In this document: positions 6,156-13,017 of the stretch, one piece after another
How the letters are laid out: the number at the start of each line of letters is the position of its first letter
How positions within the stretch are numbered: position 1 is the stretch's first letter
NCBI GenBank assembly: GCA_910579155.1
Contig: CAJTTS010000086.1
Coordinates: 1 to 13,017 of the forward strand
Direction of reading: 5' to 3'
Source: an uncultured Oscillospiraceae bacterium
Lineage (GTDB): Bacteria; Bacillota_A; Clostridia; Oscillospirales; Oscillospiraceae
Length of the DNA: 13,017 nucleotides
The notes under the pieces: model-generated
Told to the model about the DNA's origin: nothing
The model's input: the letters and a program-made list of their open reading frames with translations, nothing else
Database searches by the model: none
Program-made: the position numbers and the translations under genes

Positions 6156-6731
6156 ATGAACCACAGTTTTTTTGCCTACCTCTTCCGGATGCGCTACATC
6201 GCCCGCTGGGCGCTGATGCGCAACACCCGCACCGAGAACGTGGAGGAGCACTCCTATGAGGTGGCGGTGCTGGCCCACGCCCTGGCGGTGATCGGCCGTG
6301 ACGTGTTCCACAAAGAGATCGACCCGGATCAGGCGGCGGTAACCGCCCTGTTCCACGACGCGCCGGAGATCATCACCGGGGACATGCCCACCCCCGTCAA
6401 GTACCACAACCCCTCCCTGCAAAACGCCTATAAGCAGGTGGAAGCGGCGGCCCAGGACAGGCTGCTGTCCATGCTGCCCCCGGAACTGGTCCCGGCCTAC
6501 GAACCCTTGGTGCGGGAGTCGGACCGCAAGGTTCGGCGGTATGTGAAGGCGGCGGATAAGCTGTCGGCGTACATCAAGTGCGTGGAAGAACTGAAAGCGG
6601 GCAACTCCGAGTTCAAGAAAGCGGCGGAGCAGACCATGGCGGCGCTGAAGGACATGGGGATGGAGGAGTTGGAATATTTCACGGAGAAATTCCTTCCGGC
6701 GTTCAGCCTGACGCTGGACGAGTTACAGTGA
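6156..6731 (+). CDS. yfbR: HD-domain 5'-deoxynucleotidase, YfbR family
   Basis: A 191-residue HD-domain phosphohydrolase. It aligns along its length with E. coli YfbR (199 residues), which removes the 5' phosphate from deoxyribonucleoside monophosphates. Metal-binding residues are visible as H32 (ENVEEHS), H67-D68 (LFHDAPE) and D134 (KAADKLSAY). R17-W18 in IARWALMRN correspond to the residues that give YfbR its preference for deoxyribose. The TGDMPTPVKY and YIKCVEELKAGN segments also match. The start has only a weak aaaggcgg upstream. It begins a plus-strand run that continues with the NUDIX remnant, ACT and UPF0210 genes. A dNMP-clearing role would fit a nucleotide-pool maintenance setting, since a NUDIX start follows immediately. 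Confidence 0.92.
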   Translation: MNHSFFAYLFRMRYIARWALMRNTRTENVEEHSYEVAVLAHALAVIGRDVFHKEIDPDQAAVTALFHDAPEIITGDMPTPVKYHNPSLQNAYKQVEAAAQDRLLSMLPPELVPAYEPLVRESDRKVRRYVKAADKLSAYIKCVEELKAGNSEFKKAAEQTMAALKDMGMEELEYFTEKFLPAFSLTLDELQ

Positions 6732-6743
6732 GGAGGCCGCTAT

Positions 6744-6911
6744 GTGAGCCAACATTTTAAGAGCTATGCCGCCGTTTTGCCCGTCATCCTGCGGAAGCGG
6801 GAGGGCCGGGAGGAGGTGCTGCTCCACCGCCGGACCTTTCTTCTGTCCCGCACCGGCGTTCCATACAGCGAGATACTTTACCACACTCCAGAGGAGGAAG
6901 AAACATTATGA
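6744..6911 (+). pseudogene. Truncated NUDIX hydrolase remnant (55 codons)
   Basis: Directly after the yfbR-like stop, aggagg (6731-6736) stands seven bases before a GTG. That GTG opens a 55-codon frame too short for most gene callers. The first 30 residues, with YAAVLPVILRKREGREEVLLHRR, look like the first strands of a NUDIX hydrolase. In such proteins this is normally followed by a Gly-rich strand and the GX5EX7REUXEEXGU box. Here the NUDIX box is absent: after HRR (about base 6833) the frame runs into unrelated sequence, TFLLSRTGVPYSEILYHTPE, and stops. The TGA overlaps the next start as ATGA (6908-6911), so any translation would be coupled to the ACT gene. The most likely explanation is an internal deletion that removed the rest of the enzyme. 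Family identity from 30 residues is moderate. Confidence 0.6.
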
Positions 6912-7177
6912 GAGCCATTGTTACCGTTATAGGCCGCGACCAGGTGGGCATCATCGCCGCCGTGTGCGCCCTGCTCAGCGAGAAGAACGTCAACGTGCTG
7001 GACATCAGCCAGACCGTTCTCCAGGAGTATTTCACCATGATTATGCTGGTGGACGCCTCCCAGGCCACGGTGCCCTTTGCCCGGCTCAGGGAGGACCTGG
7101 CCGAGGCCGGCAAGGAGCGGGGCCTGGACGTCCGGGTGCAAAGAGAAGATATTTTCGACGCGATGCACCGCATCTGA
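6908..7177 (+). CDS. ACT domain protein, UPF0237 family
   Basis: An 89-residue protein consisting of a single ACT domain, the small beta-alpha-beta-beta-alpha-beta fold that often binds amino acids. It opens with MRAIVTVIGRDQVGIIAAVCALLSE, continues through NVLDISQTVL and FTMIMLVD, and ends with DVRVQREDIFDAMHRI. It matches the UPF0237 family found next to UPF0210 genes in many Bacillota and archaea. The start has gaggagg (6891-6897) ten bases upstream and overlaps the stop of the NUDIX remnant. The gap to the UPF0210 gene is ten bases, so the two are an operon. It is presumably a regulatory or ligand-binding partner of the next protein; the ligand is not known. Confidence 0.9.
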   Translation: MRAIVTVIGRDQVGIIAAVCALLSEKNVNVLDISQTVLQEYFTMIMLVDASQATVPFARLREDLAEAGKERGLDVRVQREDIFDAMHRI

Positions 7178-7187
7178 GGGCTGAGCC

Positions 7188-8546
7188 ATGATTAACACCA
7201 ACGACATTTTGCAGACCATCCAGATGATCGACCACCAGCATCTGGACATCCGCACCATCACCATGGGCATCAGCCTCTTGGACTGCTGCGACCCTGACCC
7301 CCACGCCGCCTGCCGGAAGATTTACGACAAGATCACCACCTCCGCCGAGAAGCTGGTGAAAACCGGCGAGGATATCGAGGCCGAGTTCGGCATCCCCATC
7401 GTCAACAAGCGCATCTCCGTTACCCCCATAGCCCTGGTGGCCGGGGCGTCCCGCACCACCGACTACGTCCCCTTCGCCGCCGCCATGGACAAGGCGGCTA
7501 AGGCGGTGGGGGTCAACTTCATCGGCGGCTTCTCCGCCCTGGTGCAAAAGGGCATGACCGAGGGAGATAAAAAGCTCATCGCCGCCATCCCGGAGGCCCT
7601 GGCGGTCACCGACGTGGTGTGCTCCTCCGTCAACGTAGGCTCTACCAAGGCGGGCATCAACATGGATGCGGTGGCTCTCATGGGCCGGACCATCAAGTCC
7701 GCTGCGGAGCGCACTGCCGACCGTGGCGGCTTTGGCTGCGCCAAGCTGGTGGTGTTCTGCAACGCGGTGGAGGACAACCCCTTCATGGCCGGGGCGTTCC
7801 ACGGCGTGGGCGAGGCCGAACGGGTCATCAACGTGGGGGTGTCCGGGCCCGGCGTGGTACACCACGCCCTCCAGTCGGTGAAAGGCCAGCCCTTCGACGT
7901 GGTGGCGGAGACCATCAAAAAGACCGCTTTCCAGGTGACCCGCATGGGACAGCTCGTGGCCCGTGAGGCCAGCGCCCGGCTGGGCGTTCCCTTCGGTATT
8001 GTGGACCTCTCCCTGGCCCCCACCCCTGCCGTCGGAGACAGCGTGGCCCGGATTCTGGAGGAGATGGGCCTGGAGGTGTGCGGCGCCCATGGCACCACCG
8101 CCGCCCTTGCCCTGCTGAACGACGCGGTAAAAAAGGGCGGCGTGATGGCATCCTCCTCGGTGGGGGGGCTGTCCGGGGCCTTCATCCCGGTGAGCGAGGA
8201 CGAGGGCATGATCGCCGCCGCCCAGGCGGGCAAGCTGACTCTGGAAAAGCTGGAGGCCATGACCTGTGTGTGCTCGGTGGGGCTGGACATGATCGCCGTC
8301 CCCGGCGACACCTCTGCCGCCACCCTGTCCGCCATCATCGCGGACGAGGCCGCCATCGGTATGGTGAACCAAAAGACCACCGCCGTGCGCATCATCCCCG
8401 CGCCGGGGAAGCAGGTGGGGGACATCGTGGAGTTCGGCGGGCTGCTGGGCTCCGCGCCGGTGATGCCTTGCCACACTGGAAGCGCGGAGGAGTTTGTGGC
8501 AAGAGGCGGACGAATCCCGGCTCCCATGCACAGCTTGAAAAACTGA
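7188..8546 (+). CDS. PFL-family protein, UPF0210 (DUF711)
   Basis: A 452-residue protein of the UPF0210/DUF711 family, distantly related in fold to pyruvate formate-lyase, hence the family name. Recognisable segments are the start [71 protein letters not shown], and a C-terminal [13 protein letters not shown] with [21 protein letters not shown]. The length is normal for the family. The ATG follows a short gaggg site seven bases upstream. It is co-transcribed with the ACT protein; this pair is conserved, but its biochemical role is not established. Glycyl-radical activity should not be assumed. The gene ends 38 bases before a bidirectional hairpin. Family assignment is secure. Confidence 0.94.
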   Translation: MINTNDILQTIQMIDHQHLDIRTITMGISLLDCCDPDPHAACRKIYDKITTSAEKLVKTGEDIEAEFGIPIVNKRISVTPIALVAGASRTTDYVPFAAAMDKAAKAVGVNFIGGFSALVQKGMTEGDKKLIAAIPEALAVTDVVCSSVNVGSTKAGINMDAVALMGRTIKSAAERTADRGGFGCAKLVVFCNAVEDNPFMAGAFHGVGEAERVINVGVSGPGVVHHALQSVKGQPFDVVAETIKKTAFQVTRMGQLVAREASARLGVPFGIVDLSLAPTPAVGDSVARILEEMGLEVCGAHGTTAALALLNDAVKKGGVMASSSVGGLSGAFIPVSEDEGMIAAAQAGKLTLEKLEAMTCVCSVGLDMIAVPGDTSAATLSAIIADEAAIGMVNQKTTAVRIIPAPGKQVGDIVEFGGLLGSAPVMPCHTGSAEEFVARGGRIPAPMHSLKN

Positions 8547-8584
8547 GCGTCCGAGCCGTCGTAAGCAGGCGCACCACAACATCG

Positions 8585-8618
8585 AAAAGGGCCAAAGGCA
8601 AATGCCTTCGGCCCTTTT
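8585..8618. terminator. Bidirectional terminator hairpin
   Basis: aaaagggcc (8585-8593) pairs with ggccctttt (8610-8618). After one mismatch, aaggca (8595-8600) pairs with tgcctt (8603-8608), leaving a tight loop. A-runs and T-runs flank the stem symmetrically. It lies after the UPF0210 gene (+) and three bases beyond the end of the DUF2461 gene (-), so it serves both converging units. Confidence 0.85.
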
Positions 8619-8621
8619 GAC

Positions 8622-9305
8622 CTATGTGGATTCTCTCGGGTCCGGGTCCGCCCAGAGGGTGGAAAAGTAGTCGTAATACGGCATGAGGAAGGAAAACCCT
8701 TCCACCAGCCGCTCCGCCAGCTCGGGCGTGTAGATGAACTCGGTCAACTCCTCCTCGTGGCCCACAGAGAAGGATTTTTTGTTGTACCACCGGGTCAGTT
8801 TCGGCTCGCCACAGGTCTTCTGCCGCTTATACTCCGGACCTTCCAGCGCAAACTCCTTCTGCTTTGCCAGCTTGTTCTCCAGCTTCAGCAGGGGCTTAGG
8901 GTCGGCGTCGATACGGGCCCGGTGCTTTTCCATCAACACCGGCTGGGCGCACCAGAAGCCCATTCCGTAGCTCCAGCCCTCCGGGGCCAGCTCGAACCAC
9001 AGCACCGGGTGGTCGCCGCCCGTCTCGCTGCCAAAGCGGAACAGGGAGAGCCACAGATGATCCTTATAGGGTCCCCGGCCAAACAGCCGCCGGGCGTCCC
9101 GGTAAATGCGGGAAATTTTCAAATTCAGCCCGCTCTTGGGAAAGCGGTCCAGCAGGGCGCCCTGCACCTGGGCGCCAAGCTCCTTCATCGGCTCAAGAAA
9201 ACAGGTCTGATAGTCGGACTTATGGGCCTCAAACCAAGAACGCTCGTTGTTGAACCGGATGCCCCACATGAAATCCACAGTCTCCTGGGAAAACCCTTGA
9301 AACAT
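8622..9305 (-). CDS. DUF2461 family protein
   Basis: A 227-residue protein of the DUF2461 family (TIGR02453-like), whose function is not established. Diagnostic segments are the N-terminal FQGFSQETVDFMWGIRFNNERSWFEAHK, the central RIYRDARRLFGRGPYKDHLW near residues 66-84, an aromatic-rich VLWFELAPEGWSYGMGFW, and TRWYNKKSFSV towards the C-terminus. No signal peptide or membrane helix is visible, so it is probably cytoplasmic. It starts three bases after the VanW-family stop (TGA-GCT-ATG), with a gaggg site inside the end of that gene, so it is co-transcribed and probably coupled to it. The length is typical. Family assignment is good; any link to the envelope is only by position. Confidence 0.9.
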   Translation of the reverse strand: MFQGFSQETVDFMWGIRFNNERSWFEAHKSDYQTCFLEPMKELGAQVQGALLDRFPKSGLNLKISRIYRDARRLFGRGPYKDHLWLSLFRFGSETGGDHPVLWFELAPEGWSYGMGFWCAQPVLMEKHRARIDADPKPLLKLENKLAKQKEFALEGPEYKRQKTCGEPKLTRWYNKKSFSVGHEEELTEFIYTPELAERLVEGFSFLMPYYDYFSTLWADPDPREST

Positions 9306-9308
9306 AGC

Positions 9309-11165
9309 TCATTCCCTCGCTCCGATGCCGGTATCGGTAAAGCCGTCCGGCAACGGGATGTCAATATATTGGGTGGGAGTAGGCACGGGCTCCGGGTTCA
9401 CCGTGGGCGGGTCCACAGGGCCTGGGTCAACACCGGGGTCCACACTGGGACCAGGGTCGATGCCGGGGCCAGGGTCCACGCTGGGACCTGGGTCAACGAT
9501 GGGGTCCGGATCGGTGCTGGGTATCACCGGGGGATCGGTGACCACAGGCGGCTCTGCCGTACCCCCGCCCCAGGGACCGGAGTCCAAGGGGTTGTAAAGG
9601 ATCACCTTGTCCCGCTTGGCGTAGGTGCTGTGGTTTTCAAAGGTGCGGGACATCAGGTTGCCGTTGGCATCGTACACACAGCGGTAAACGTCCACCACGT
9701 AACCGGTGTAGGGGGTGGTTTTTACCTTTGTCGTGCCCCGCTCAAGGGTCTCGTCCGGCTCATACACGGTGGTCCAGGCGGTGGAGGACTGGGTGTACCG
9801 CTGGGTCTCCACTTTGATGTTGTCGGGGTTGCTGCCGTAGAACTGCACCGTCAGCTTGCCCCAGGCTCCACCCTCGGTATAGGCCACAATCTTGATGGGG
9901 AAGCCGGTGCTGTTGCGGAACTGGAAGTCCAGAGAGGGATAGTAGATGGTGGCGTCCAGCCCGTTTGGGATATAGCCGGTGGAAAAGGCGTGGCAGGCCC
10001 GCCGGACGATCTCCAGGTTGGAGTATACCGCGCAATAGTACAGCGAGGAGGACACCTGGCACACGCCGCCGCCGTCCATTGGGACGGTCTCGCCGTTCTG
10101 GTAGCCGGTGCTGGGCTTATAGCCGTTGCGGGCGCTGGGGTCGCCGATGGTGCCGATATAGGAGAACACTTCTCCCGGTTGGAGCACCTTGCCGTTGCAG
10201 GACTCGGCGGCCCGGTTCACGTTGAAGGAGCGGTTGGCCACACCGTCCATGTTGGTGGTGACGGAGGCCAGCAGGTCCTTGTAGTACATGGACTCGTCTG
10301 CGGAGGTCCCCGGCGGGGTGTACTCCAAGGGGATGGTCACCGGCTCCCCGGGGGCGGCGGCGTCCAGCAGGGACTGGGCCTCCTCGGCGTTGACGGACAG
10401 GCCGATCACCGCCGGGGTGAGCTTGCCGTTCTCGTCCACACCGGCGGCCTTGGGCTCCACGTACACCAAATCATGGAGCACCTCGCCGCTGAGCTCTGCG
10501 CTGGGGACGATTTCAGGCTCCACCGCCAGTTCGGTAGCGCCCTGGGCCAAGGCGGACTCCACCGCCTCCAGCAGGGCCTCGGTATCCACCTGCCGGCCGT
10601 CGGCGCCTGGGGTGACCACCACATTTTCCGAACCCAGCTCATAGGTGAAATCCACCGGCTCCTGATAGAGCTCGTCAGAGATGGACTGAATCACTTTTTT
10701 TGCCTCGGCCTCCCCCTCGGGGGTGAAGGCGGCGGCGGACAGGGACAGGTCGGCGGGCTCCTTCATGGCGCCCAGCCACAGGGCGCCCAGCTTCCAAAAG
10801 GGCTGCTCCTCCTTGGCGCTGAAGCCTACATCCACCGCAACCTCCGGGACGCAGGTCATCAGCTCGCCGGTGAGCTCCGCCCGCTTGCCCTCGCCGTAGA
10901 GCAAAGTCAGCTTGCGGCTGTCCAGCCGCTGGTCCATTTCCCGGGCGACCACCGCCAGGGCGTCCTCCCTGGTGAGTCCGCCCAACTCGGCCACGGTTTC
11001 ACCACGGTTGTCCACGGCCACCGCGCCAGGCAAAAGCTGGTCGTTGCTCCGCACCCAGGCGCACAGGCCGAAGTAGCCGCCCACGGCGGCCACCGCAATC
11101 ACCGCTGCCGCGATCCCGGCGACGAGTCCCGTCGGAAAACTTTTTTTCGGAGTGGATTCTTCCAT
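9309..11165 (-). CDS. VanW family envelope protein with Pro/Asp/Gly-rich tail
   Basis: A 618-residue membrane-anchored protein. A short cytoplasmic end (MEESTPKKSFP) precedes one helix at about 15-38, and the remainder is outside. Residues ~45-310 resemble the peptidoglycan-binding-like (PG_binding_4) repeats that often precede VanW. The VanW domain covers about 320-445, with LQPGEVFSYIGTIGDPS, GYQNGETVPMDGGGVCQVSS and LDATIYYPSLDFQFRN. A G5-like beta module follows (about 450-530). The end is an unusual P/D/G-rich stretch (~537-588) and a ~30-residue tail. VanW occurs in some vancomycin-resistance clusters, but its role is unclear and most homologues, like this one, are not resistance genes. 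The start has gggaggt upstream (complement of 11177-11183). It is the first gene of a two-gene operon. Confidence 0.9.
   Translation of the reverse strand: MEESTPKKSFPTGLVAGIAAAVIAVAAVGGYFGLCAWVRSNDQLLPGAVAVDNRGETVAELGGLTREDALAVVAREMDQRLDSRKLTLLYGEGKRAELTGELMTCVPEVAVDVGFSAKEEQPFWKLGALWLGAMKEPADLSLSAAAFTPEGEAEAKKVIQSISDELYQEPVDFTYELGSENVVVTPGADGRQVDTEALLEAVESALAQGATELAVEPEIVPSAELSGEVLHDLVYVEPKAAGVDENGKLTPAVIGLSVNAEEAQSLLDAAAPGEPVTIPLEYTPPGTSADESMYYKDLLASVTTNMDGVANRSFNVNRAAESCNGKVLQPGEVFSYIGTIGDPSARNGYKPSTGYQNGETVPMDGGGVCQVSSSLYYCAVYSNLEIVRRACHAFSTGYIPNGLDATIYYPSLDFQFRNSTGFPIKIVAYTEGGAWGKLTVQFYGSNPDNIKVETQRYTQSSTAWTTVYEPDETLERGTTKVKTTPYTGYVVDVYRCVYDANGNLMSRTFENHSTYAKRDKVILYNPLDSGPWGGGTAEPPVVTDPPVIPSTDPDPIVDPGPSVDPGPGIDPGPSVDPGVDPGPVDPPTVNPEPVPTPTQYIDIPLPDGFTDTGIGARE
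9405..9515 (-). repeat. Degenerate Asp-Pro-Gly-Pro coding repeat
   Basis: Within the VanW-family gene, residues ~551-587 are built from short VDPGP, SVDPGP and GIDPGP units, with DPDP and DPP variants. At the DNA level this gives imperfect repeats of roughly 15-18 bases around a ccagggtc core. The stretch would be an extended, flexible, acidic spacer, possibly crossing the wall. Such tracts can change length by slippage or recombination. Confidence 0.8.
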
Positions 11166-11184
11166 AATACAGCGAAACCTCCCG

Positions 11185-11214
11185 CCGTGGGGCCGCGCGC
11201 GGCTCTCCCCACGG
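11185..11214 (-). promoter_or_regulatory. Strong leader hairpin next to the VanW-gene Shine-Dalgarno
   Basis: In the transcript leader, ccgtgggg (11185-11192) pairs with ccccacgg (11207-11214), an 8-base stem. Inside it ccg-cgcg-cgg can form an additional short stem, with a ctct bulge on one side. The stem ends about two bases before the gggaggt site of the VanW-family gene. No U-run follows, so it is not a terminator. It could tune translation or mRNA stability (inference). Confidence 0.45.
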
Positions 11215-11271
11215 ATGAACTGATATCATTGCACGCTCAAACGCAATCATGCCATAGCGGCAGTTACAGAC

Positions 11272-11300
11272 ATTGTACCACTATATATTGAATTGGGCAA
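11272..11300 (-). promoter_or_regulatory. Sigma-A type promoter for the VanW-DUF2461 operon
   Basis: Minus strand: -35 TTGCCC (complement of 11295-11300), a 17-base spacer, and -10 TACAAT (complement of 11272-11277) preceded by TGG. Transcription would start near 11265, giving a leader of about 100 bases that contains the hairpin at 11185-11214. The surrounding 11280-11370 is AT-rich and holds no gene. Confidence 0.8.
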
Positions 11301-11378
11301 GGCAAAGTATGCAAAAAAAATGTTACAATTCGGTATCAAAATTGGAGGAAAAGTGAGGAAAAACAGATTCCCATATAT

Positions 11379-11410
11379 GAAACCACCCGCCAGGACCAGC
11401 GGGTGGTTTC
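11379..11410 (-). terminator. Terminator-like hairpin after fbp
   Basis: A perfect 12-base stem, gaaaccacccgc (11379-11390) with its complement at 11399-11410, around an eight-base loop. It lies 21 bases beyond the fbp stop. The U-tract after it on the minus strand is poor (atatatgg), so termination may be inefficient, or the hairpin may protect the 3' end. Confidence 0.65.
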
Positions 11411-11430
11411 GCATCCGTTCGACGCGGCGC

Positions 11431-13017
11431 TCAGGCCTTGTGGCTCTCCACGATGGCGCCGCTGCGGAAGGCGGCCACCAGGTCCACCAACTCGTCGATC
11501 TGGCCCTGGAGCTTCCGGCCGATGTCGGTCTGGAGGATCATGGCCCGGCTCTCCAGCCGCTCGAACACCTGGGTGGTGGAGGCGATGTCATAATTTTTGT
11601 GAATGGCGGCGGCCCTGCCCACAAAGGGCTCATGGGCTACCAGCCGGAAGCAGGAGGAATTGTAGATGAGGGTGTACCCGGCGATGCCGGTGGTCTTTTG
11701 GTACGCCTTGCAGAACCCGCCGTCGATGACGATCAGCCTGCCGCCGCCCTTTACCGGACTCTCCCCCTTCTTGGACTTCACGGGGACATGGCCGTTGATG
11801 ATGTGGCAGTGGGGGCCCTCCAGACCGAATTCCTTCAAAATGCCCTCGCACACCGAACGGTCGTTGTACAGATGATAATAGGCGTTTTTGGTCTCCACAT
11901 GGGTGGACTCGTCGGCGATGAACCTCCGTTCAAAGGTAGTCATACGATCCCGGCCGAAGATGGGGCTGTTGCGCCCGCACCACAGCCACCACAAAAAGTC
12001 CATGCCCTGTTGCCGTTCCGGCGAGCCCGCCTTGTTGTAGTAGGCCCGGCGGGCCACCCGGTCGGCATAGTCCAGGAACGCCCGGCCCGACAGGTTGTCG
12101 CAGCCCATGAGGGAGAAGCGCATCAGGGCGCCGTCCTCGTGCATGGGGATGCAGCCGTGGAAGAGCAGGTTGCCGTTGTAGATGCGGTACAGGCTCCCCG
12201 CGGAGTAGAGGAAGCGCACATGGCGCTGAAGCTTCTCGCTGTGGCGGAAGGAGCGGGTGAGAGTGTTGATCAGCGTGTCCTCCTCCGGGGTGAGGGCGTA
12301 GGGATCGGCGGGGTCCACGGTGGGGAAGTCGGTGTCAACCATGGGGTAGGTATTGCCGCCGAAGGTGATGGTCTTGCGCTCGTAATCGACCTTGTCCAGC
12401 AACAGCCGGTCGTCCATCTGGAAGGAGGGGTTGCGCCGGATCTTCTGTCCCTCCAGCTTGAACAGGATCATAGAAATGGCCTTGTGCATCCGGGCACACA
12501 GCACCCTGTCCCGGTCGGTGATCTTGTCCTCGTCCTCCTTGGCCACTTTCACTTCGAAGCGGCTGACGTCGCAGTGGCGGTAAAACTCGTCGGCAAAGAC
12601 GGACAGGGGCCGCAGGGAGATGCCGTAGCCCGTCTCAATGGTCTCCAGGTTGTTGTAGCGCAGGGAGTTGACCAGCACCGTGGCCACCAGGGTCCGGGAG
12701 CCGGAGGCCGCGCCCATCCACAGGATATCGTGGTTGCCCCACTGGATATCCACGCTGTGGTACTGCATCAGGCTGTCCATGATGACATCCGCGCCGGGAC
12801 CCCGGTCGAAGATGTCGCCCACCAGATGGAGGTGGTCCACCGACAGCTTTTTGATGAGCTCGCACAACTGGATCAGGAAGTTGGACGCCCGGTCCAGGTC
12901 GATAATGGTATTGATGATATTCTCGTAGTAGTCCCGTTTGTCCGTCTCATTCTTCTCGTAATGGGTGTGGATCAGCTCGTCGATGATGTAGGCGTACTCG
13001 GGCGGCATGGCCTTGCG
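11431..13017 (-). CDS. fbp: Fructose-1,6-bisphosphatase class III, 5' end outside window
   Basis: The visible 529 codons of a class III (Bacillota-type) fructose-1,6-bisphosphatase, the gluconeogenic enzyme that removes the 1-phosphate from fructose-1,6-bisphosphate. The frame is open to the right edge, and the true start is beyond it. Full-length enzymes have roughly 640-670 residues, so about 120 N-terminal residues are missing. Metallophosphatase motifs are clear: GDIFDRG (about bases 12801-12819) and GNHDILWMGA (about 12711-12738). Further typical segments are DGALMRFSLMGCD, FLWWLWCGRNSPIFG, HIINGHVPVKSKKGE and LIVIDGGFCKAYQ. The ATG at 13008 is internal: R-K-A precede it in frame. Its promoter is not visible. 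This class is unrelated in fold to the class I and II enzymes. Confidence 0.96.
   Translation of the reverse strand, partial: RKAMPPEYAYIIDELIHTHYEKNETDKRDYYENIINTIIDLDRASNFLIQLCELIKKLSVDHLHLVGDIFDRGPGADVIMDSLMQYHSVDIQWGNHDILWMGAASGSRTLVATVLVNSLRYNNLETIETGYGISLRPLSVFADEFYRHCDVSRFEVKVAKEDEDKITDRDRVLCARMHKAISMILFKLEGQKIRRNPSFQMDDRLLLDKVDYERKTITFGGNTYPMVDTDFPTVDPADPYALTPEEDTLINTLTRSFRHSEKLQRHVRFLYSAGSLYRIYNGNLLFHGCIPMHEDGALMRFSLMGCDNLSGRAFLDYADRVARRAYYNKAGSPERQQGMDFLWWLWCGRNSPIFGRDRMTTFERRFIADESTHVETKNAYYHLYNDRSVCEGILKEFGLEGPHCHIINGHVPVKSKKGESPVKGGGRLIVIDGGFCKAYQKTTGIAGYTLIYNSSCFRLVAHEPFVGRAAAIHKNYDIASTTQVFERLESRAMILQTDIGRKLQGQIDELVDLVAAFRSGAIVESHKA

Noticed and set aside
7188..8546. UPF0210 protein as a glycyl-radical enzyme
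   Set aside because: No glycyl-radical motif near the C-terminus and no activating radical-SAM enzyme nearby. The PFL name reflects a fold resemblance.
7086..8582. 498-codon open frame on the minus strand opposite the UPF0210 gene
   Set aside because: His/Gly-rich low-complexity product antisense to a secure conserved gene, with no supported start.
9309..11165. VanW as a sign of a vancomycin-resistance cluster
   Set aside because: No VanA/B ligase, VanH, VanX or VanRS genes are present nearby, and VanW-domain proteins are common in Bacillota without resistance.
8757..11291. Very long open frame (844 codons) on the plus strand opposite the VanW and DUF2461 genes
   Set aside because: It is the antisense shadow of two recognised genes in GC-rich DNA. 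Its product is rich in Gly, His, Val and Arg, has no recognisable domain and runs across two genes and their junction.

Overview
The window looks like a chromosomal segment from a GC-rich Bacillota gut anaerobe of the Oscillospiraceae type (Flavonifractor/Pseudoflavonifractor-like). This is inferred from high GC, Gram-positive style Shine-Dalgarno sites, a class III fructose-1,6-bisphosphatase, a VanW-family protein, MtaB and the ACT + UPF0210 pair. Genus is not proven. I see no tRNA, rRNA, CRISPR array, insertion sequence or phage gene.

Layout. (1) 1-432 (+) is the C-terminal part of an SPFH/band 7 protein, followed by a small two-helix membrane protein with a zinc ribbon (439-876). A bidirectional terminator (884-921) closes this block and also the leftward operon mscS-like / unknown multi-helix membrane protein / tmk (2976 down to 948). 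That operon has its own promoter just after the mtaB stop codon. (2) mtaB (4370-3069, minus) diverges from a compact three-gene unit on the plus strand (4573-6021): a membrane-anchored XRE-type regulator and two small exported proteins of unknown function. The unit has its own promoter and terminator, and its middle part is less GC-rich than the surroundings. It is the best candidate here for an undescribed system. (3) On the plus strand follow a YfbR-like 5'-deoxynucleotidase, a 55-codon ORF that begins like a NUDIX hydrolase and then loses the fold, an ACT-domain protein and a UPF0210/PFL-family protein. A second bidirectional hairpin lies at 8585-8618. (4) On the minus strand are a VanW-family wall/envelope protein (11165-9309) with a Pro/Asp/Gly-rich tail and a DUF2461 protein three bases downstream. 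Last comes a class III fructose-1,6-bisphosphatase whose 5' end lies outside the window.

Most genes are housekeeping: nucleotide metabolism (tmk, yfbR-like, broken NUDIX), tRNA modification (mtaB), gluconeogenesis (fbp), osmotic protection (mscS) and envelope (VanW, SPFH). Five promoters can be read by eye. All have a 17-base spacer and an extended -10 of the form TGGTAnAAT, so transcription units can be placed with some confidence.
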